Below the pieces are notes generated by a model. That model was not told where the DNA came from. It made no database searches and saw nothing but the letters and a program-made list of their open reading frames with translations. Positions 41,193-50,385 of a stretch of DNA of 64,000 bases are shown here, piece after piece. The stretch's first letter is position 1, and every line of letters begins with the position of its first letter. Position numbers and translations under genes: made by a program. Source of the DNA: Candidatus Wolframiiraptor sinensis (GTDB lineage Archaea > Thermoproteota > Nitrososphaeria_A > Caldarchaeales > Wolframiiraptoraceae); the NCBI GenBank assembly GCA_023268255.1, contig JALNJX010000002.1, positions 1 through 64,000 of the forward strand, written 5' to 3'.

Positions 41193-41924
41193 ATGGTCTT
41201 GGGAGGCCCATACCACATCCTTGCCAAGCCGGGCGAGGTCGCTGAGAGGGTGATAGCGGTTGGCGATCCGGCGAGAGTTGATCAAATCTCAAGGCTCCTA
41301 GAGAATACGAGGCCCGTGAACCTCCACCGCGGATTCCCGGTCTACACGGGGGAATATGAGGGGGTTAGAGTATCGGTAGCCTGCCACGGCATCGGCGGCC
41401 CATCATCCGCAATAGCATTCGAGGAGCTGATAATGCTCGGCGCGAAGGTCATCGTGAGACTCGGGACCGCTGGAGGTCTCCTACCAGAAATGGAGCCGGG
41501 AGAGCTGGTTATACCCGATGCTGTTGCCACCTCATCATCATATGGCGTCTTAGCCACATATGCTCCGGGAGTCCACCTTCCACTGGCACCGAACTACGAG
41601 GTCTTGGAGGCGCTTGTTCAGGAGGCCAGGAGGAGCGGCGTGAGCTTCAGGATCGGCGCAGTGGTCTCGAATGACGCCTTCTATGCTGAGAGCCATGAGT
41701 TTGCTGAGGAGTGGGCTAGGAGGGGCGTCATAGCGATAGAGATGGAGTGCGCAGCGCTATTCGGGATCTCGAGAATTCGGGGGATAAAGTCCGGGGCCGC
41801 CCTGATCCTGAGCAATAATGTTGTCCGTGAAACGCCGATACTGACGGCTGATAAGCTGGAGGGCAGCGTCATGAGGGCCGCGAAGATAGTCCTAGAGGCG
41901 CTGAGAAGGATCGAGGTGAAGTAG
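41193..41924 (+). CDS. Purine-nucleoside/5'-methylthioadenosine phosphorylase (NP-I family)
   Basis: A 243-residue phosphorylase. The start GPYHILAKPGEVAERVIAVG and ACHGIGGPSSAIAFEEL are close to crenarchaeal methylthioadenosine phosphorylase; VIAIEMECAALF supplies the ribose-binding Met-Glu and SNDAFYAE contacts the base. It cleaves nucleosides with phosphate, releasing adenine and methylthioribose-1-phosphate if MTA is the substrate. ATG 41193 is near-leaderless relative to the TATA-like CTTAATATC. Specificity (MTA versus purine nucleosides or uridine) cannot be settled by eye. Confidence 0.88.
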   Translation: MVLGGPYHILAKPGEVAERVIAVGDPARVDQISRLLENTRPVNLHRGFPVYTGEYEGVRVSVACHGIGGPSSAIAFEELIMLGAKVIVRLGTAGGLLPEMEPGELVIPDAVATSSSYGVLATYAPGVHLPLAPNYEVLEALVQEARRSGVSFRIGAVVSNDAFYAESHEFAEEWARRGVIAIEMECAALFGISRIRGIKSGAALILSNNVVRETPILTADKLEGSVMRAAKIVLEALRRIEVK

Positions 41925-41926
41925 TC

Positions 41927-44257
41927 CTAGCGCCTCACGATGTTATGCATCGCTATCAAGTCCCTCTCGAATGGCCTGAGCTCCTTCGGAATCTCGATCT
42001 CGATAGGGCTCTTCAGCGATAACCCCTTCTCCTTTTTCATCCTCCAGACCGCTGAGTTGAACTCTATTATCGCGCCCGTGTACTTGGCATATGCTCTGCT
42101 CCACCTCACCCTTGGGAATCTCTCGAGGTGAATGCTTCTCCTAGAATACAGCTTCCTCCAGATGTAGTCGGTGATGAAGGGGGTGATTGGTGCAAGCAGC
42201 AGGAGTATTGTCCTGAGGACCTCGTGGAGCGTGTACCAGGCGGCCCTCTGCTCCTTCTCGGAGAACCCCCTCCCATAAGCCCTCTGCTTCGACATCTCGA
42301 TATAATGGTCCGCGAATATATTCCACGCGAAGTTTCTTATCGCCGTCGCTGGTATGAAGAAGTTGAAGTCCCGGTAGCCTTCATAGCACCTTCGAGCCGT
42401 CACCGCAAGCTCCGCTAGAATCCACCTATCAGTCGGCGTGAGCGCGGCTCTTCTGGGCCTCGGGAATAGCGAGACATATCTCGCGATGTTGAGTAGCTTC
42501 GTGATGAATTTGCCGGCATTAGCTATCCTCTCCTCCGAGATCCTGAAGTCCTCTCCGAGGCTCGACTCCTGAGCGCACCAGAACCTGAACCTGTCAGCGC
42601 CATATTTCTCGATAATCGGCGCCGGATCTATCACATTGCCCTTGCTCTTGCTCATCTTCTCCCCCCTTTCATCAAGCCCTGTCCCGCTTATCCAGACGTG
42701 CTTGAACGGCATCCTCCCCGTTAGCTGATAGCATCTGAGGATCGTGTAGTAAAGCCACGTTCTGACGATGTCCTTGCCCTGAGGCCTGAGGGCGACCGGA
42801 TAAGCTCTTCTGAAGAACTTGCTATCGCGCCCATATCCCGTTATGAAGAGCGGGGAGATGCTCGAGTCCATCCAGGTATCGAATGTTCTGGCCTCGCCGA
42901 TGAACTTATCATGCCCGCACTTCCTGCATCTCTTGAATGGCGGGTCCTCTGCCCATGGGCGATAATACCTGCCCGGCGGCGGCAGATTCGGCTCGCCGCA
43001 CCTCTCGCAATACCAGACCGGTATCTCCGTCCCATAGTATCTTCGCCTGCTTATCGGCCAATCTATCCTAAGAGAGTCTATCCAGTCTATGAGGAGCCTT
43101 CTATGGCGCTCCGGGTGAAACTTCATCGCCGCCGACTTCTCCTTTAACGCCTCGGCGAACTCGAGCTGCTTCAAGTAGTAATCCTCCATGGGTATTATCT
43201 CGATCGGCGTCTTGCTTCTCTCGCAAACTGGGGTCCGATGCATTATCCTCTCCCTCTTCACTACAAGCCCCATCTCCTCCAGATCCCTGATTATTGCTTC
43301 CCTAGCCTCCTCTATCCTCATTCCAGCATACTTGCCAGCCGCCTCCGTCATCCTGCCATCCTGATTTATCGCTACTATCTCCTTGAGCCCGAGCTCCCTG
43401 AATAAGAGCACATCAGTGTAGTCGCCGTAGCTGCAGATCATGACAGCACCTGTCCCGAACTCCGGCCTAGCCGCGGGATGCGGGATTATCTCGACCCTTC
43501 TTCCATATATCGGGACTATGGCATGCTTCCAGTGGAGGTGTTTGTACCGCTCATCATCCGGGTTCACTATCACGGCTTGGCATGAGACCAGGAGCTCCGG
43601 CCTCGTGGTGGCGATTATCAAGTCGCTTCCATCCTCCTCGACCCTAAACTTGATGTAGACGAGTTCCGCCGGTCTCTCCTCATACTCTATCTCCGCGTCG
43701 GCTATCGTGGTCCTGCACTCCCAGCAGTAGTTATTGGGCCTAGTGGTCGAGTAGATTAAGCCGCGATTCCAGAGCTCGATGAATGTGGCCTGCGTGAGGG
43801 CCCTATACTCCTCGGAGTCGGTCCTATAGTAGTTGTCGAAGTCCCCGCTTAATCCCATCCGCTTCATCAGCTCGATCATCTCCGCTTCAAGCTGATCCAG
43901 CGTCTCGCGGCATAGCTCGAGGAACTTCTCCCTCGGCACATCCCTTATCGAGATACCTCTAACCCTCTCGGTGTAAATCTCCACGGGCAGGCCATTCCTA
44001 TCTATCCCTATCGGAAAATAGACCTCGTATCCCATCATCCTCGCGGTCCTCGCGATCATATCTATCTGGGAATAATGTGCAGCCGCTCCAATATGCCACG
44101 GCCTCCCGGAGGGATAGGGCGGAGGAGTATCTATTACGAAGATCGGCCTTCTACTCCTGGGATTGAGCCTGTAAATCTTCTCATTTCTCCACAGCTCTAA
44201 AAGCTCCTCCTCGAGCTTAGCATCCCACTGCTTCTCCAGTTCGCTCGACATGAGCAT
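41927..44257 (-). CDS. valS: Valyl-tRNA synthetase
   Basis: A 776-residue class I synthetase. The HIGH motif appears as WHIGAAAHYSQ, the KMSKS motif as EKMSKSKGNVID, and the editing domain as DLIIATTRPELL. DWPISRRRYYGTEIPVWYC with the Cys-x2-Cys zinc pairs, plus FDTWMDSSISPLF, identify archaeal ValRS rather than LeuRS or IleRS. It ends soon after the anticodon-binding helices and lacks the C-terminal coiled coil of bacterial enzymes. ATG 44257 has GGTGA 5 nt upstream; a GTG at 44266 is possible. Confidence 0.94.
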   Translation of the reverse strand: MLMSSELEKQWDAKLEEELLELWRNEKIYRLNPRSRRPIFVIDTPPPYPSGRPWHIGAAAHYSQIDMIARTARMMGYEVYFPIGIDRNGLPVEIYTERVRGISIRDVPREKFLELCRETLDQLEAEMIELMKRMGLSGDFDNYYRTDSEEYRALTQATFIELWNRGLIYSTTRPNNYCWECRTTIADAEIEYEERPAELVYIKFRVEEDGSDLIIATTRPELLVSCQAVIVNPDDERYKHLHWKHAIVPIYGRRVEIIPHPAARPEFGTGAVMICSYGDYTDVLLFRELGLKEIVAINQDGRMTEAAGKYAGMRIEEAREAIIRDLEEMGLVVKRERIMHRTPVCERSKTPIEIIPMEDYYLKQLEFAEALKEKSAAMKFHPERHRRLLIDWIDSLRIDWPISRRRYYGTEIPVWYCERCGEPNLPPPGRYYRPWAEDPPFKRCRKCGHDKFIGEARTFDTWMDSSISPLFITGYGRDSKFFRRAYPVALRPQGKDIVRTWLYYTILRCYQLTGRMPFKHVWISGTGLDERGEKMSKSKGNVIDPAPIIEKYGADRFRFWCAQESSLGEDFRISEERIANAGKFITKLLNIARYVSLFPRPRRAALTPTDRWILAELAVTARRCYEGYRDFNFFIPATAIRNFAWNIFADHYIEMSKQRAYGRGFSEKEQRAAWYTLHEVLRTILLLLAPITPFITDYIWRKLYSRRSIHLERFPRVRWSRAYAKYTGAIIEFNSAVWRMKKEKGLSLKSPIEIEIPKELRPFERDLIAMHNIVRR

Positions 44258-44326
44258 CAGCTTCACCCATTCAGCCCTCGAAGGAGTATATTTTAACTTC
44301 TCTTAAGCCTCATCTCGAGGCACGGA

Positions 44327-45184
44327 ATGAAAGAAAGGTCGCGGCTCCTCGGAGTTCTCTCGATATCCTCGGCCGCCATAATCTGGGGCTCCAACGGCGT
44401 GATAGTGAACCTCATACCGCTCGACGCGTTCACGATAGCGTTCTTCAGGGTGTTCTTGGCATCGCTCATCCTCCTCCCATTCATGATGATTTTCAGGGCG
44501 CGCGATCTGGCGAGGCTCAGGTTATGTTGGAAGCTCCTCGTACTGAACGGCCTACTCCTCTGCCTGGGCTGGGCATTCCTCTTCGCCTCGATGAAGCTCA
44601 TCCCAATAGCCGAGGCAGTTCTCCTGAATTACCTCGGCCCCGTCTTCACCGCGGTCTTATCGCCCTTGATTCTGAGGGAGAGGCTTGCTAAGACCTCGAT
44701 CGCGGCCCTGCTCCTCTCGCTTCTCGGAATATACCTCATCTCCCATGAGGAGCTTGTTCTCGGCGGCTCCCACGATGTCCTAGGGGTGGTCTACGGGCTT
44801 CTCGCGGGCCTAAGCTACGCGGGCTTCATAATCGTCTCGAAGAAGCTTAGGGCGGAGCAATCGAGCCTCACCACGGCATTCTACTCCTATGTTTTCGCGG
44901 CCATATTCTTGGCGGCCATATCACGGCCCATAACGCCGAGCCTCTCCGCACCTGAATGGGGCCTGCTGCTGATCCTCTCCGGCGTGAACACATGCTCGGC
45001 CGTAACGCTCTACCTCTATGGGCTTGTGATGATGGAGGCTCCTAAGGCTGTGGTGTTAGCTTACTTGGAGCCCCTGAGCGCGGCGATCATGGGCGCGCTA
45101 TTCCTAGGACAGCTTCTCGGGCCCATCGACATCTTGGGGGGAGCGCTCATCGTGATCTCCGGCTACATCGTTGCCAGATCCTAG
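44327..45184 (+). CDS. EamA/DMT-family membrane exporter
   Basis: A 285-residue protein with ten predicted membrane helices in two EamA repeats. Family marks are IIWGSNGVIVNLIPLDAFTI early, LLNYLGPVFTAVLSPLILRERL at the end of repeat one, and VVLAYLEPLSAAIMGALFLG at the end of repeat two. DMT proteins export amino acids or metabolites. It is transcribed divergently from valS and its stop overlaps the Cys-rich gene by 4 bp. Confidence 0.88.
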   Translation: MKERSRLLGVLSISSAAIIWGSNGVIVNLIPLDAFTIAFFRVFLASLILLPFMMIFRARDLARLRLCWKLLVLNGLLLCLGWAFLFASMKLIPIAEAVLLNYLGPVFTAVLSPLILRERLAKTSIAALLLSLLGIYLISHEELVLGGSHDVLGVVYGLLAGLSYAGFIIVSKKLRAEQSSLTTAFYSYVFAAIFLAAISRPITPSLSAPEWGLLLILSGVNTCSAVTLYLYGLVMMEAPKAVVLAYLEPLSAAIMGALFLGQLLGPIDILGGALIVISGYIVARS

Positions 45185-45522
45185 ATCCCGAACTTGTCAA
45201 GCTTTTTCCTAACCCTCTCCGCGGTGCCTATCCTGAGCCCGGACTCGAGCATCTCCGGCTTCTCCTCTTCCTCTGTCCTCCTCTTGACGAAGAGAGCACA
45301 TCTGCCATTCGGGAGAAGCTTCTTCTGAATGCAGAAGCCATAATTGCACCTATAGCCCGTGCAGTGAGAGTTTACCCAACCACACCATGGAGGATTCCGC
45401 TTGAAGTCCAGAGCCTTCCTTCCACATCTAAAGTACCTACAGAGCGGATTGCAGACCTCAGTCGGGTTTCTGCTCAGGGTCCAGCCGGGCTTATCCCCAA
45501 CAGTCTCCCAGCCCTGAGTCAA
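45181..45522 (-). CDS. Conserved-looking cysteine-rich protein of unknown function
   Basis: A 113-residue protein with eight Cys in ordered spacing: CNPLCRYFRC, then PPWCGW, HCTGYRC, YGFC and NGRC. The C-terminal 40 residues are charged (RRTEEEEKPEM). The pattern suggests zinc or an iron-sulfur cluster. I recall similar short archaeal proteins without known function, but cannot name a family. The frame starts with TTG at 45522; no better start is visible, so the N-terminus is uncertain. Confidence 0.7.
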   Translation of the reverse strand: MTQGWETVGDKPGWTLSRNPTEVCNPLCRYFRCGRKALDFKRNPPWCGWVNSHCTGYRCNYGFCIQKKLLPNGRCALFVKRRTEEEEKPEMLESGLRIGTAERVRKKLDKFGI

Positions 45523-45556
45523 CTAATCTCATAGAATTCGCTGAAGTCTCACGTTA

Positions 45557-47272
45557 TTAGCCTTTTCTCCTAGCCTTGACTATTAATGCGGTGGAGAACA
45601 GCGTGCAAGCTGCTATCAGGGCGAGCATTATCGCCGCGGCGATCGACTCAAGACTCATGAGGCCTCCGATGAAGACGTAGCTTCTCAGCTCCACGACAAG
45701 TTCCCCGGGCCCATATGCTCGGAGCATCTCTCTGTGCAGGAGCTTCCCATCATCTCCATAGATGTCGCAGCGTAGGTTGAGTGGATATGGCAGGTCGAGG
45801 CTTATGGGCTCTCCCCTCAGCTCCCCTCTAAACAGTATTTCATCCCCGGAGCTGAGCTCTATACGGCCCGATCCGATAGGCCTTCCCACAGAGTCGACAA
45901 CCCTTATGCTTAGCGGGAAGTTGACCTCGTCGAGCTTGACCTCCAGGGATTCGCCGGCCAGCTGGATAAGCGATGATCTTATGAGCCTTTCATCTCTGTA
46001 GACCTCCATCGTGTAGGCGCCGTAGAAGAGCTTGAAGGCGGCCTCGCCGAGAGCATTCGTCGTGGCGTTGATCATCTCTCCGCCGACCTCGTCTATGAGC
46101 CTCACCATGTATCCAGCGAGGGGCTTGCCATGATAGTCCACGAGTTTGAGCCTCAGCTCTCCCCTCCTGGCCACGATCTCCAGCATGGCTCCCGGCTTCT
46201 CGAACTCGGCTCTCAGCTCCCCTATGATTCTGCCCGCCCTCATCGCTTGGACAACGTATGCTCCGGCGCCAACCCTGCCCCTGCTGAGCAAAATATTCTC
46301 GAAGGTCACCTCACCATTCTCGTTCGTCGCGCCCGATGTGAAGTTGGCCATGAGAGAGTTGCTCAAGCTCACGCTCACGCCCCTAATAGGCTTACCATCC
46401 TCATCAACAACTCTCACGGTGAGCCTTGCTAGATCCGCTATCAGCGAGATGTTCGCGCTTCTCGTTATCATCCTATCCTCGAAGTATATCGGCATGTCGC
46501 CTCCCCCAACCCTCATCGAGACATTTATCCTGTAGGCGCCGACCCCCCTCACCTCGGATGATGGCAGATTGCTGAAGGACGTGATACCACTCTCAGACCT
46601 GCTCTCGGCGGAATAGCCCTCAGAGGATAACCTAACGGTAATCTTGGGAACCGGCTCTCCCTCGAGATTCACAACCTTGAGCCTTAAGCTCGCGAGCGGC
46701 AAGGTCGCATTCACTCGGATCACCGGCTCGACGATATTCAGAGATGTATTGTAGAGCGTCAGCCTGCCCATGCTGATGACTAGGGAGTAGGCGCCGACGC
46801 CCTTCAAGTCGCTGTATGGAATTCTCGCAATCCTGATTAACCCCTTATCATCGGATTCTGCTGATCGGCTGTAGCCCCCGGCCCGCAGCTCCGCCACTAA
46901 GCCCTTAACGGGCTCATCATCCAAGTTTCGAAGCCTGAGCTCGACCTCGGCCAGCCTGGCCTCTACATTCACCATCCAATCATCCGGGATTTTCACAGTC
47001 TTCTCTCCAACGATCACGTTCTCGGTGACCACCTGCAAGGTGTATTCTCCGGGCTCGAGATGCCTGAACTCCGCGTAGCCCGTCGAGTTCGTCAGAAATC
47101 GCCTAGCCTCTCCACCCTTAATCAACCGAACCTCAATGCCGTCTAACGGCTTTCCGAGTGGATCATGGACGAAGACCATTAGCGATGCCTCTTGGCAGGA
47201 AACGGCAGCGAGGCTTGAGAGCAGAATTAATGCCATCATCAGCGCGGCGAGTAAGTCTTTCTGCCCGATCAT
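45557..47272 (-). CDS. Secreted surface protein with six CarboxypepD_reg/Ig-like repeats
   Basis: A 571-residue protein: signal peptide (residues about 5-26, ending AAVSCQEAS), then at least six beta-sandwich repeats each opening with a pattern like LTVRVVDEDGKPIRGVSVSL. A GVGAY or GAGAY element closes three of them. A membrane helix near 540-562 and the basic tail VKARRKG anchor the C-terminus. It is probably displayed on the cell surface, as an adhesin-like or S-layer-associated stalk. ATG 47272 (GGGAG upstream) avoids overlap with the Nudix gene; a longer start at 47350 is unlikely. Confidence 0.82.
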   Translation of the reverse strand: MIGQKDLLAALMMALILLSSLAAVSCQEASLMVFVHDPLGKPLDGIEVRLIKGGEARRFLTNSTGYAEFRHLEPGEYTLQVVTENVIVGEKTVKIPDDWMVNVEARLAEVELRLRNLDDEPVKGLVAELRAGGYSRSAESDDKGLIRIARIPYSDLKGVGAYSLVISMGRLTLYNTSLNIVEPVIRVNATLPLASLRLKVVNLEGEPVPKITVRLSSEGYSAESRSESGITSFSNLPSSEVRGVGAYRINVSMRVGGGDMPIYFEDRMITRSANISLIADLARLTVRVVDEDGKPIRGVSVSLSNSLMANFTSGATNENGEVTFENILLSRGRVGAGAYVVQAMRAGRIIGELRAEFEKPGAMLEIVARRGELRLKLVDYHGKPLAGYMVRLIDEVGGEMINATTNALGEAAFKLFYGAYTMEVYRDERLIRSSLIQLAGESLEVKLDEVNFPLSIRVVDSVGRPIGSGRIELSSGDEILFRGELRGEPISLDLPYPLNLRCDIYGDDGKLLHREMLRAYGPGELVVELRSYVFIGGLMSLESIAAAIMLALIAACTLFSTALIVKARRKG

Positions 47273-47282
47273 CAGCTCCCAC

Positions 47283-47732
47283 CTAGTAATCGTGGAGCCT
47301 TGGCTGGCGGAGTAGATGCATGTTCTTGAGCAGGTACTCATGGGCTTCATGAAGAGTCTCTTTAGCCGTCTTAAAAGTTAATCTCTTCGAGCTCTCCTCA
47401 TACGGGAGCCAAGCATATCCTATGTGCTCATAGGATAGTGTAACATTCTTCGTGTAGGATCTCGCGAGATAGAAGATAACCGTCTTTCGAACAAGCTGGC
47501 CTGACTTCCGATACCAGTAGTGTATAACCTTCCTGAACCCTGGAACTATCTCTACCTCTCTTATCCCCGTCTCCTCCCAAACCTCCCTCTTGACCGTATC
47601 CAGCTCCGACTCGCCGGGCTCAATCGCTCCCTTGGGAAAATCCCAGTGACCAGCAGCATAATGCAGAAGCAGATACTCGATCTGAGAGCCTAAATGGAAC
47701 ACCGTGGCGCCGGCGGATACCTCACGAAGCAT
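47283..47732 (-). CDS. Nudix hydrolase, Ap4A-hydrolase-like
   Basis: A 149-residue enzyme with the full Nudix box at residues 35-57: GAIEPGESELDTVKREVWEE followed by TGI. The layout HWDFPKG before the box resembles diadenosine tetraphosphate hydrolases and related mRNA-decapping-like enzymes. It would remove toxic dinucleotides. ATG 47732 lies just after a strong GGGGGAGGGGG; ATG 47756 is in frame and near the expected start site. The surface-protein gene begins 10 bp after its stop, though a functional link is not evident. Confidence 0.9.
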   Translation of the reverse strand: MLREVSAGATVFHLGSQIEYLLLHYAAGHWDFPKGAIEPGESELDTVKREVWEETGIREVEIVPGFRKVIHYWYRKSGQLVRKTVIFYLARSYTKNVTLSYEHIGYAWLPYEESSKRLTFKTAKETLHEAHEYLLKNMHLLRQPRLHDY

Positions 47733-48076
47733 CAACCCCCTCCCCCAGGAAGCCATAATATCATTTGAGCCGAGAGCTTAAATATTATAGGCCGGATGAA
47801 GGAGCTCAAACCGGCTAGGATGAATCGTTGAATCGCCCGGTATTGTTGAGCCGGTAGAAAGGAATAAAAGCCGCAATAAACAGGCTCATCATGGGAATGA
47901 TGACTCTGACCAGGCTGAGCGCGATGATCGGGATCTTGAGCGCTGACCCAAAACAATGATTAAGATCATGTAATTTTGAATACCCCTTCTCGGCCGCGGA
48001 GCATGAAATGAGCCGAGTTCACTAGCTCAGGGGAAGCTTTAGATGCCAGCCGCTAAGACCGCGCGAGAGTGCGAGA
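47733..48076. other. Intergenic stretch with a possible membrane-protein remnant
   Basis: No intact gene. On the minus strand, about 47990 to a stop at 47815, one frame lacks a start codon but reads like part of a membrane protein, with a hydrophobic run that includes IPIIALSLVRVIIPMM. It may be the tail of a lost gene. AATATTTAAG near 47785 serves as TATA box for the Nudix gene. Confidence 0.4.
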
Positions 48077-48571
48077 TTACTCGCGAGCTGATTCCATGCT
48101 TTCCAGCTCTCCTTGTAACGCTTTAACGAATTCTTGGATCTTCTTGGTGTGCTCTTTCGCCGCGATCTCCCTATCTCTAACACATAGCTTGGCTATCGGC
48201 TTTCCGGAGAGCATCTCCATCTCCCTGAAGATCTTTCCCTCTCCGCCGATGCACGTGCAGAAGAAGGCTGCTTTCCTGATTTTGCCGCCATGGTGTGTCA
48301 AGTATGTTCTCATAGGGGATGAGAGCCTGCCGACCCAGACGGGGGAGCCGACCACCACCAAGTCGTATTCTTCCGGTTTCTTGCTCGCTGGCTGAATGCG
48401 CGCAAGCTTGCCGAGCACGGCCTCGTAGCCTGATCTCAGGAACCCCAGCAATCCTGATCTCCCATCATCCTCTTTTACCTCCTCGATGTCCGCCTTCAAG
48501 CTCCGCGCTATGGCCTCGGCGATGATCCTAGTCCTACCAGTCCTCGAGTAGAAGACGACTAGGGCTTTCAT
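48077..48571 (-). CDS. Flavodoxin-family protein
   Basis: A 164-residue FMN-binding protein. The phosphate loop YSRTGRTR follows the first strand (MKALVVF), GSPVWVGRLSSPMRTYL is the 50s-type loop and CTCIGGEG the last FMN-contacting region. It is an electron carrier or NAD(P)H-linked reductase partner. It is transcribed divergently from the PPC-domain gene. Confidence 0.88.
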   Translation of the reverse strand: MKALVVFYSRTGRTRIIAEAIARSLKADIEEVKEDDGRSGLLGFLRSGYEAVLGKLARIQPASKKPEEYDLVVVGSPVWVGRLSSPMRTYLTHHGGKIRKAAFFCTCIGGEGKIFREMEMLSGKPIAKLCVRDREIAAKEHTKKIQEFVKALQGELESMESARE

Positions 48572-48634
48572 GAGCGCCGCCTCTAAATATGCTGCTCCGG
48601 AAAACTTTAAGTCTTCAGAGCCGCTCGAAGCTTC

Positions 48635-49051
48635 ATGCGATATAGGCTCGCTGAGAACATACTCTTCATCAAGCTGGATGATGGAGAGGATTTCCTGGGA
48701 GGGCTCTGCGAGATCATGGAGGCGTCTGGAGCCGATTCCGGGATCATTCTAAGCTGCGTTGGCATGTTGAGGGATACTGTGCTCGCATACTTTAGGAGAG
48801 ATTATCTGGAAAAGGCTCTTCCAAGCCCCATGGAGATAGTCTCGATTGAGGGAAATATCGCTCGCGATGATGATGGAAGACTTCAACCCCATGTTCACGC
48901 TACCCTGGCCGATGAGTCCTTAAATGTTCATGGCGGGCACCTTCGGAGAGCGACCGTGCACAATACCGCTGAGATCGCGATGATGATCCCGATAGGCGTA
49001 AAGCTCGTCAGGAAAAAGATTGATTCCAGGATCGAGCTATTCTTCGAGTGA
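48635..49051 (+). CDS. PPC/DUF296 domain protein
   Basis: A 138-residue protein consisting of one PPC (plant and prokaryote conserved, DUF296) domain. The metal site is visible as QPHVHATLADESLNVHGGHL. A trimeric fold is known for the family, and AT-hook fusions bind DNA in plants, but single-domain versions are unassigned. A TATA-like AACTTTAAG about 26 bp upstream makes the ATG nearly leaderless. UPF0201 follows after 14 bp on the same strand. Confidence 0.85.
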   Translation: MRYRLAENILFIKLDDGEDFLGGLCEIMEASGADSGIILSCVGMLRDTVLAYFRRDYLEKALPSPMEIVSIEGNIARDDDGRLQPHVHATLADESLNVHGGHLRRATVHNTAEIAMMIPIGVKLVRKKIDSRIELFFE

Positions 49052-49065
49052 TGGGGGCTTGAAGC

Positions 49066-49461
49066 ATGGAAGGCGTGATAAGCGTGAGCGTTGAAGCAGA
49101 CGTCTATCCGACGGAGGATCCCGAGAAGGTCTTGAAGGCCGTTAAAGCGATATTCCCCGAGATAAGCTTCGAGGTCAAGTGGCTGGACTCCTATGCCCGG
49201 GTTGAGGGCTCAGCGGAGGGATATGGCGTGCTCGAGAACCTGAAGAGGCTTCTCAGGGAGCGGAGGATAAGGGCGGCGGCTAGAAGCATCCTGAAGTCCT
49301 CGATGCGCGATGATATCCTCGTCTTCTACCTGAATAAGCAGGCGGCTTACGCTGGAAAGGCCTCTTTCACAGAGCCCTTCATCGAGTCGCCGCTTCCGCC
49401 GATAAAGGTGATGATTAAAGCGCCGAACTTGGAGGAAGTGATAAGCTGGCTGACCGAATAG
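49066..49461 (+). CDS. UPF0201 family protein, possible RNA-binding domain
   Basis: A 131-residue archaeal protein. VSVEADVYPTEDPEKVLKAV opens the fold, and LVFYLNKQAAYAGKASF followed by a PLPPIKV segment is the family signature. UPF0201/COG1931-like proteins are conserved in archaea and have been suggested to bind RNA; no activity is established. It is convergent with rnz, 3 bp apart. Confidence 0.85.
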   Translation: MEGVISVSVEADVYPTEDPEKVLKAVKAIFPEISFEVKWLDSYARVEGSAEGYGVLENLKRLLRERRIRAAARSILKSSMRDDILVFYLNKQAAYAGKASFTEPFIESPLPPIKVMIKAPNLEEVISWLTE

Positions 49462-49464
49462 CCC

Positions 49465-50385
49465 TTAGTCCGGGAGAGGCACCTCGATGCTCAGCAGATC
49501 CTCGGCGAGATAGGCGTTGGGAAATATCTGCCTAGCCTCCCTTAAGAGCCTATCCTGATCATCCTCGTATCTCGGGCTTATGTGGAAAAGGTAGAGCCTC
49601 CGGACGCCGGCCCTCAGCGCGATCTCGGCGGCCTGCCTCGCCGTGGAGTGCCCCTCCCTCGCTGCATCCTCCTCGAACTCCGAGCCGAAGGTCGCGTCAT
49701 GTATCAGCACATCCGCTCCCCTCGAGAACTCCACTATCTCATCTGATGGCCTGGTGTCGCCGGTGTATACGATGATTCTGCCGCGCCTCGGAGGCTCCAT
49801 AACATCCTCAGGCCTTATGATCTTTCCCGAGAACTCTATTGTCTCGCCGCGCTGAAGCCTTCCCCAAAGGGGGCCCCTCGGCACGCCCAATCTCTCTAGA
49901 ACATCGACCTTCATTCTCCCGGGCCTATCCCTCTCCCTAAGCCTATAGGCTAGGGATTCGACGGTGTGCGAGGCGCTTATCGCCTCCACAATGAAGTCCT
50001 TGGACTCGTATGCTATTCCACCATTGATTTCCTTTACCTCGACCTCGTAGCTCATCTTGCCGAATCTGATGGAGAGTATCGCCTCCACGAAGCCGCGGGT
50101 TCCCCTAGGGCCTATGATCCTGAGAGGATGCTTTCTATCGAGCATGGAAAGCGTGTAGAGTAGGCCTGGTAGGCCGAAGATGTGGTCGCCGTGAAGATGC
50201 GTTAGCAGGATAGTCAGCTTCTGCTTGAAGCCGGTTCCAGCCCTCATCATCTGCCTCTGCGCGCCCTCGCCGCAGTCGAATAATATGAGCTCGCCCGAGT
50301 AGCTCACGGCAACTGATGGGAGCGAGCGGCTTATGCTTGGAATTCCACCGCCCGTGCCGAGGAATGTGATCCTCATTATCGTCAT
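49465..50385 (-). CDS. rnz: Ribonuclease Z (tRNA 3'-end endonuclease)
   Basis: A 306-residue metallo-beta-lactamase nuclease that removes 3' trailers from pre-tRNA. THLHGDHIFGLPGL holds His63, His65, Asp67 and His68; YTGDTRP and HDATFGSEF and the final LFHISPRYEDD complete the zinc site. The start ATG overlaps the stop of trmG10 (ATGA). Last gene of the prs-trmG10-rnz operon. Since both window tRNAs encode CCA, cutting must spare it or CCA is re-added. Confidence 0.95.
   Translation of the reverse strand: MTIMRITFLGTGGGIPSISRSLPSVAVSYSGELILFDCGEGAQRQMMRAGTGFKQKLTILLTHLHGDHIFGLPGLLYTLSMLDRKHPLRIIGPRGTRGFVEAILSIRFGKMSYEVEVKEINGGIAYESKDFIVEAISASHTVESLAYRLRERDRPGRMKVDVLERLGVPRGPLWGRLQRGETIEFSGKIIRPEDVMEPPRRGRIIVYTGDTRPSDEIVEFSRGADVLIHDATFGSEFEEDAAREGHSTARQAAEIALRAGVRRLYLFHISPRYEDDQDRLLREARQIFPNAYLAEDLLSIEVPLPD

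Noticed and set aside
41927-44257. Leucyl- or isoleucyl-tRNA synthetase
   Set aside because: Length, the RRRYYGTEIPVWYC segment and the DTWMDSSISPLF motif match archaeal ValRS.
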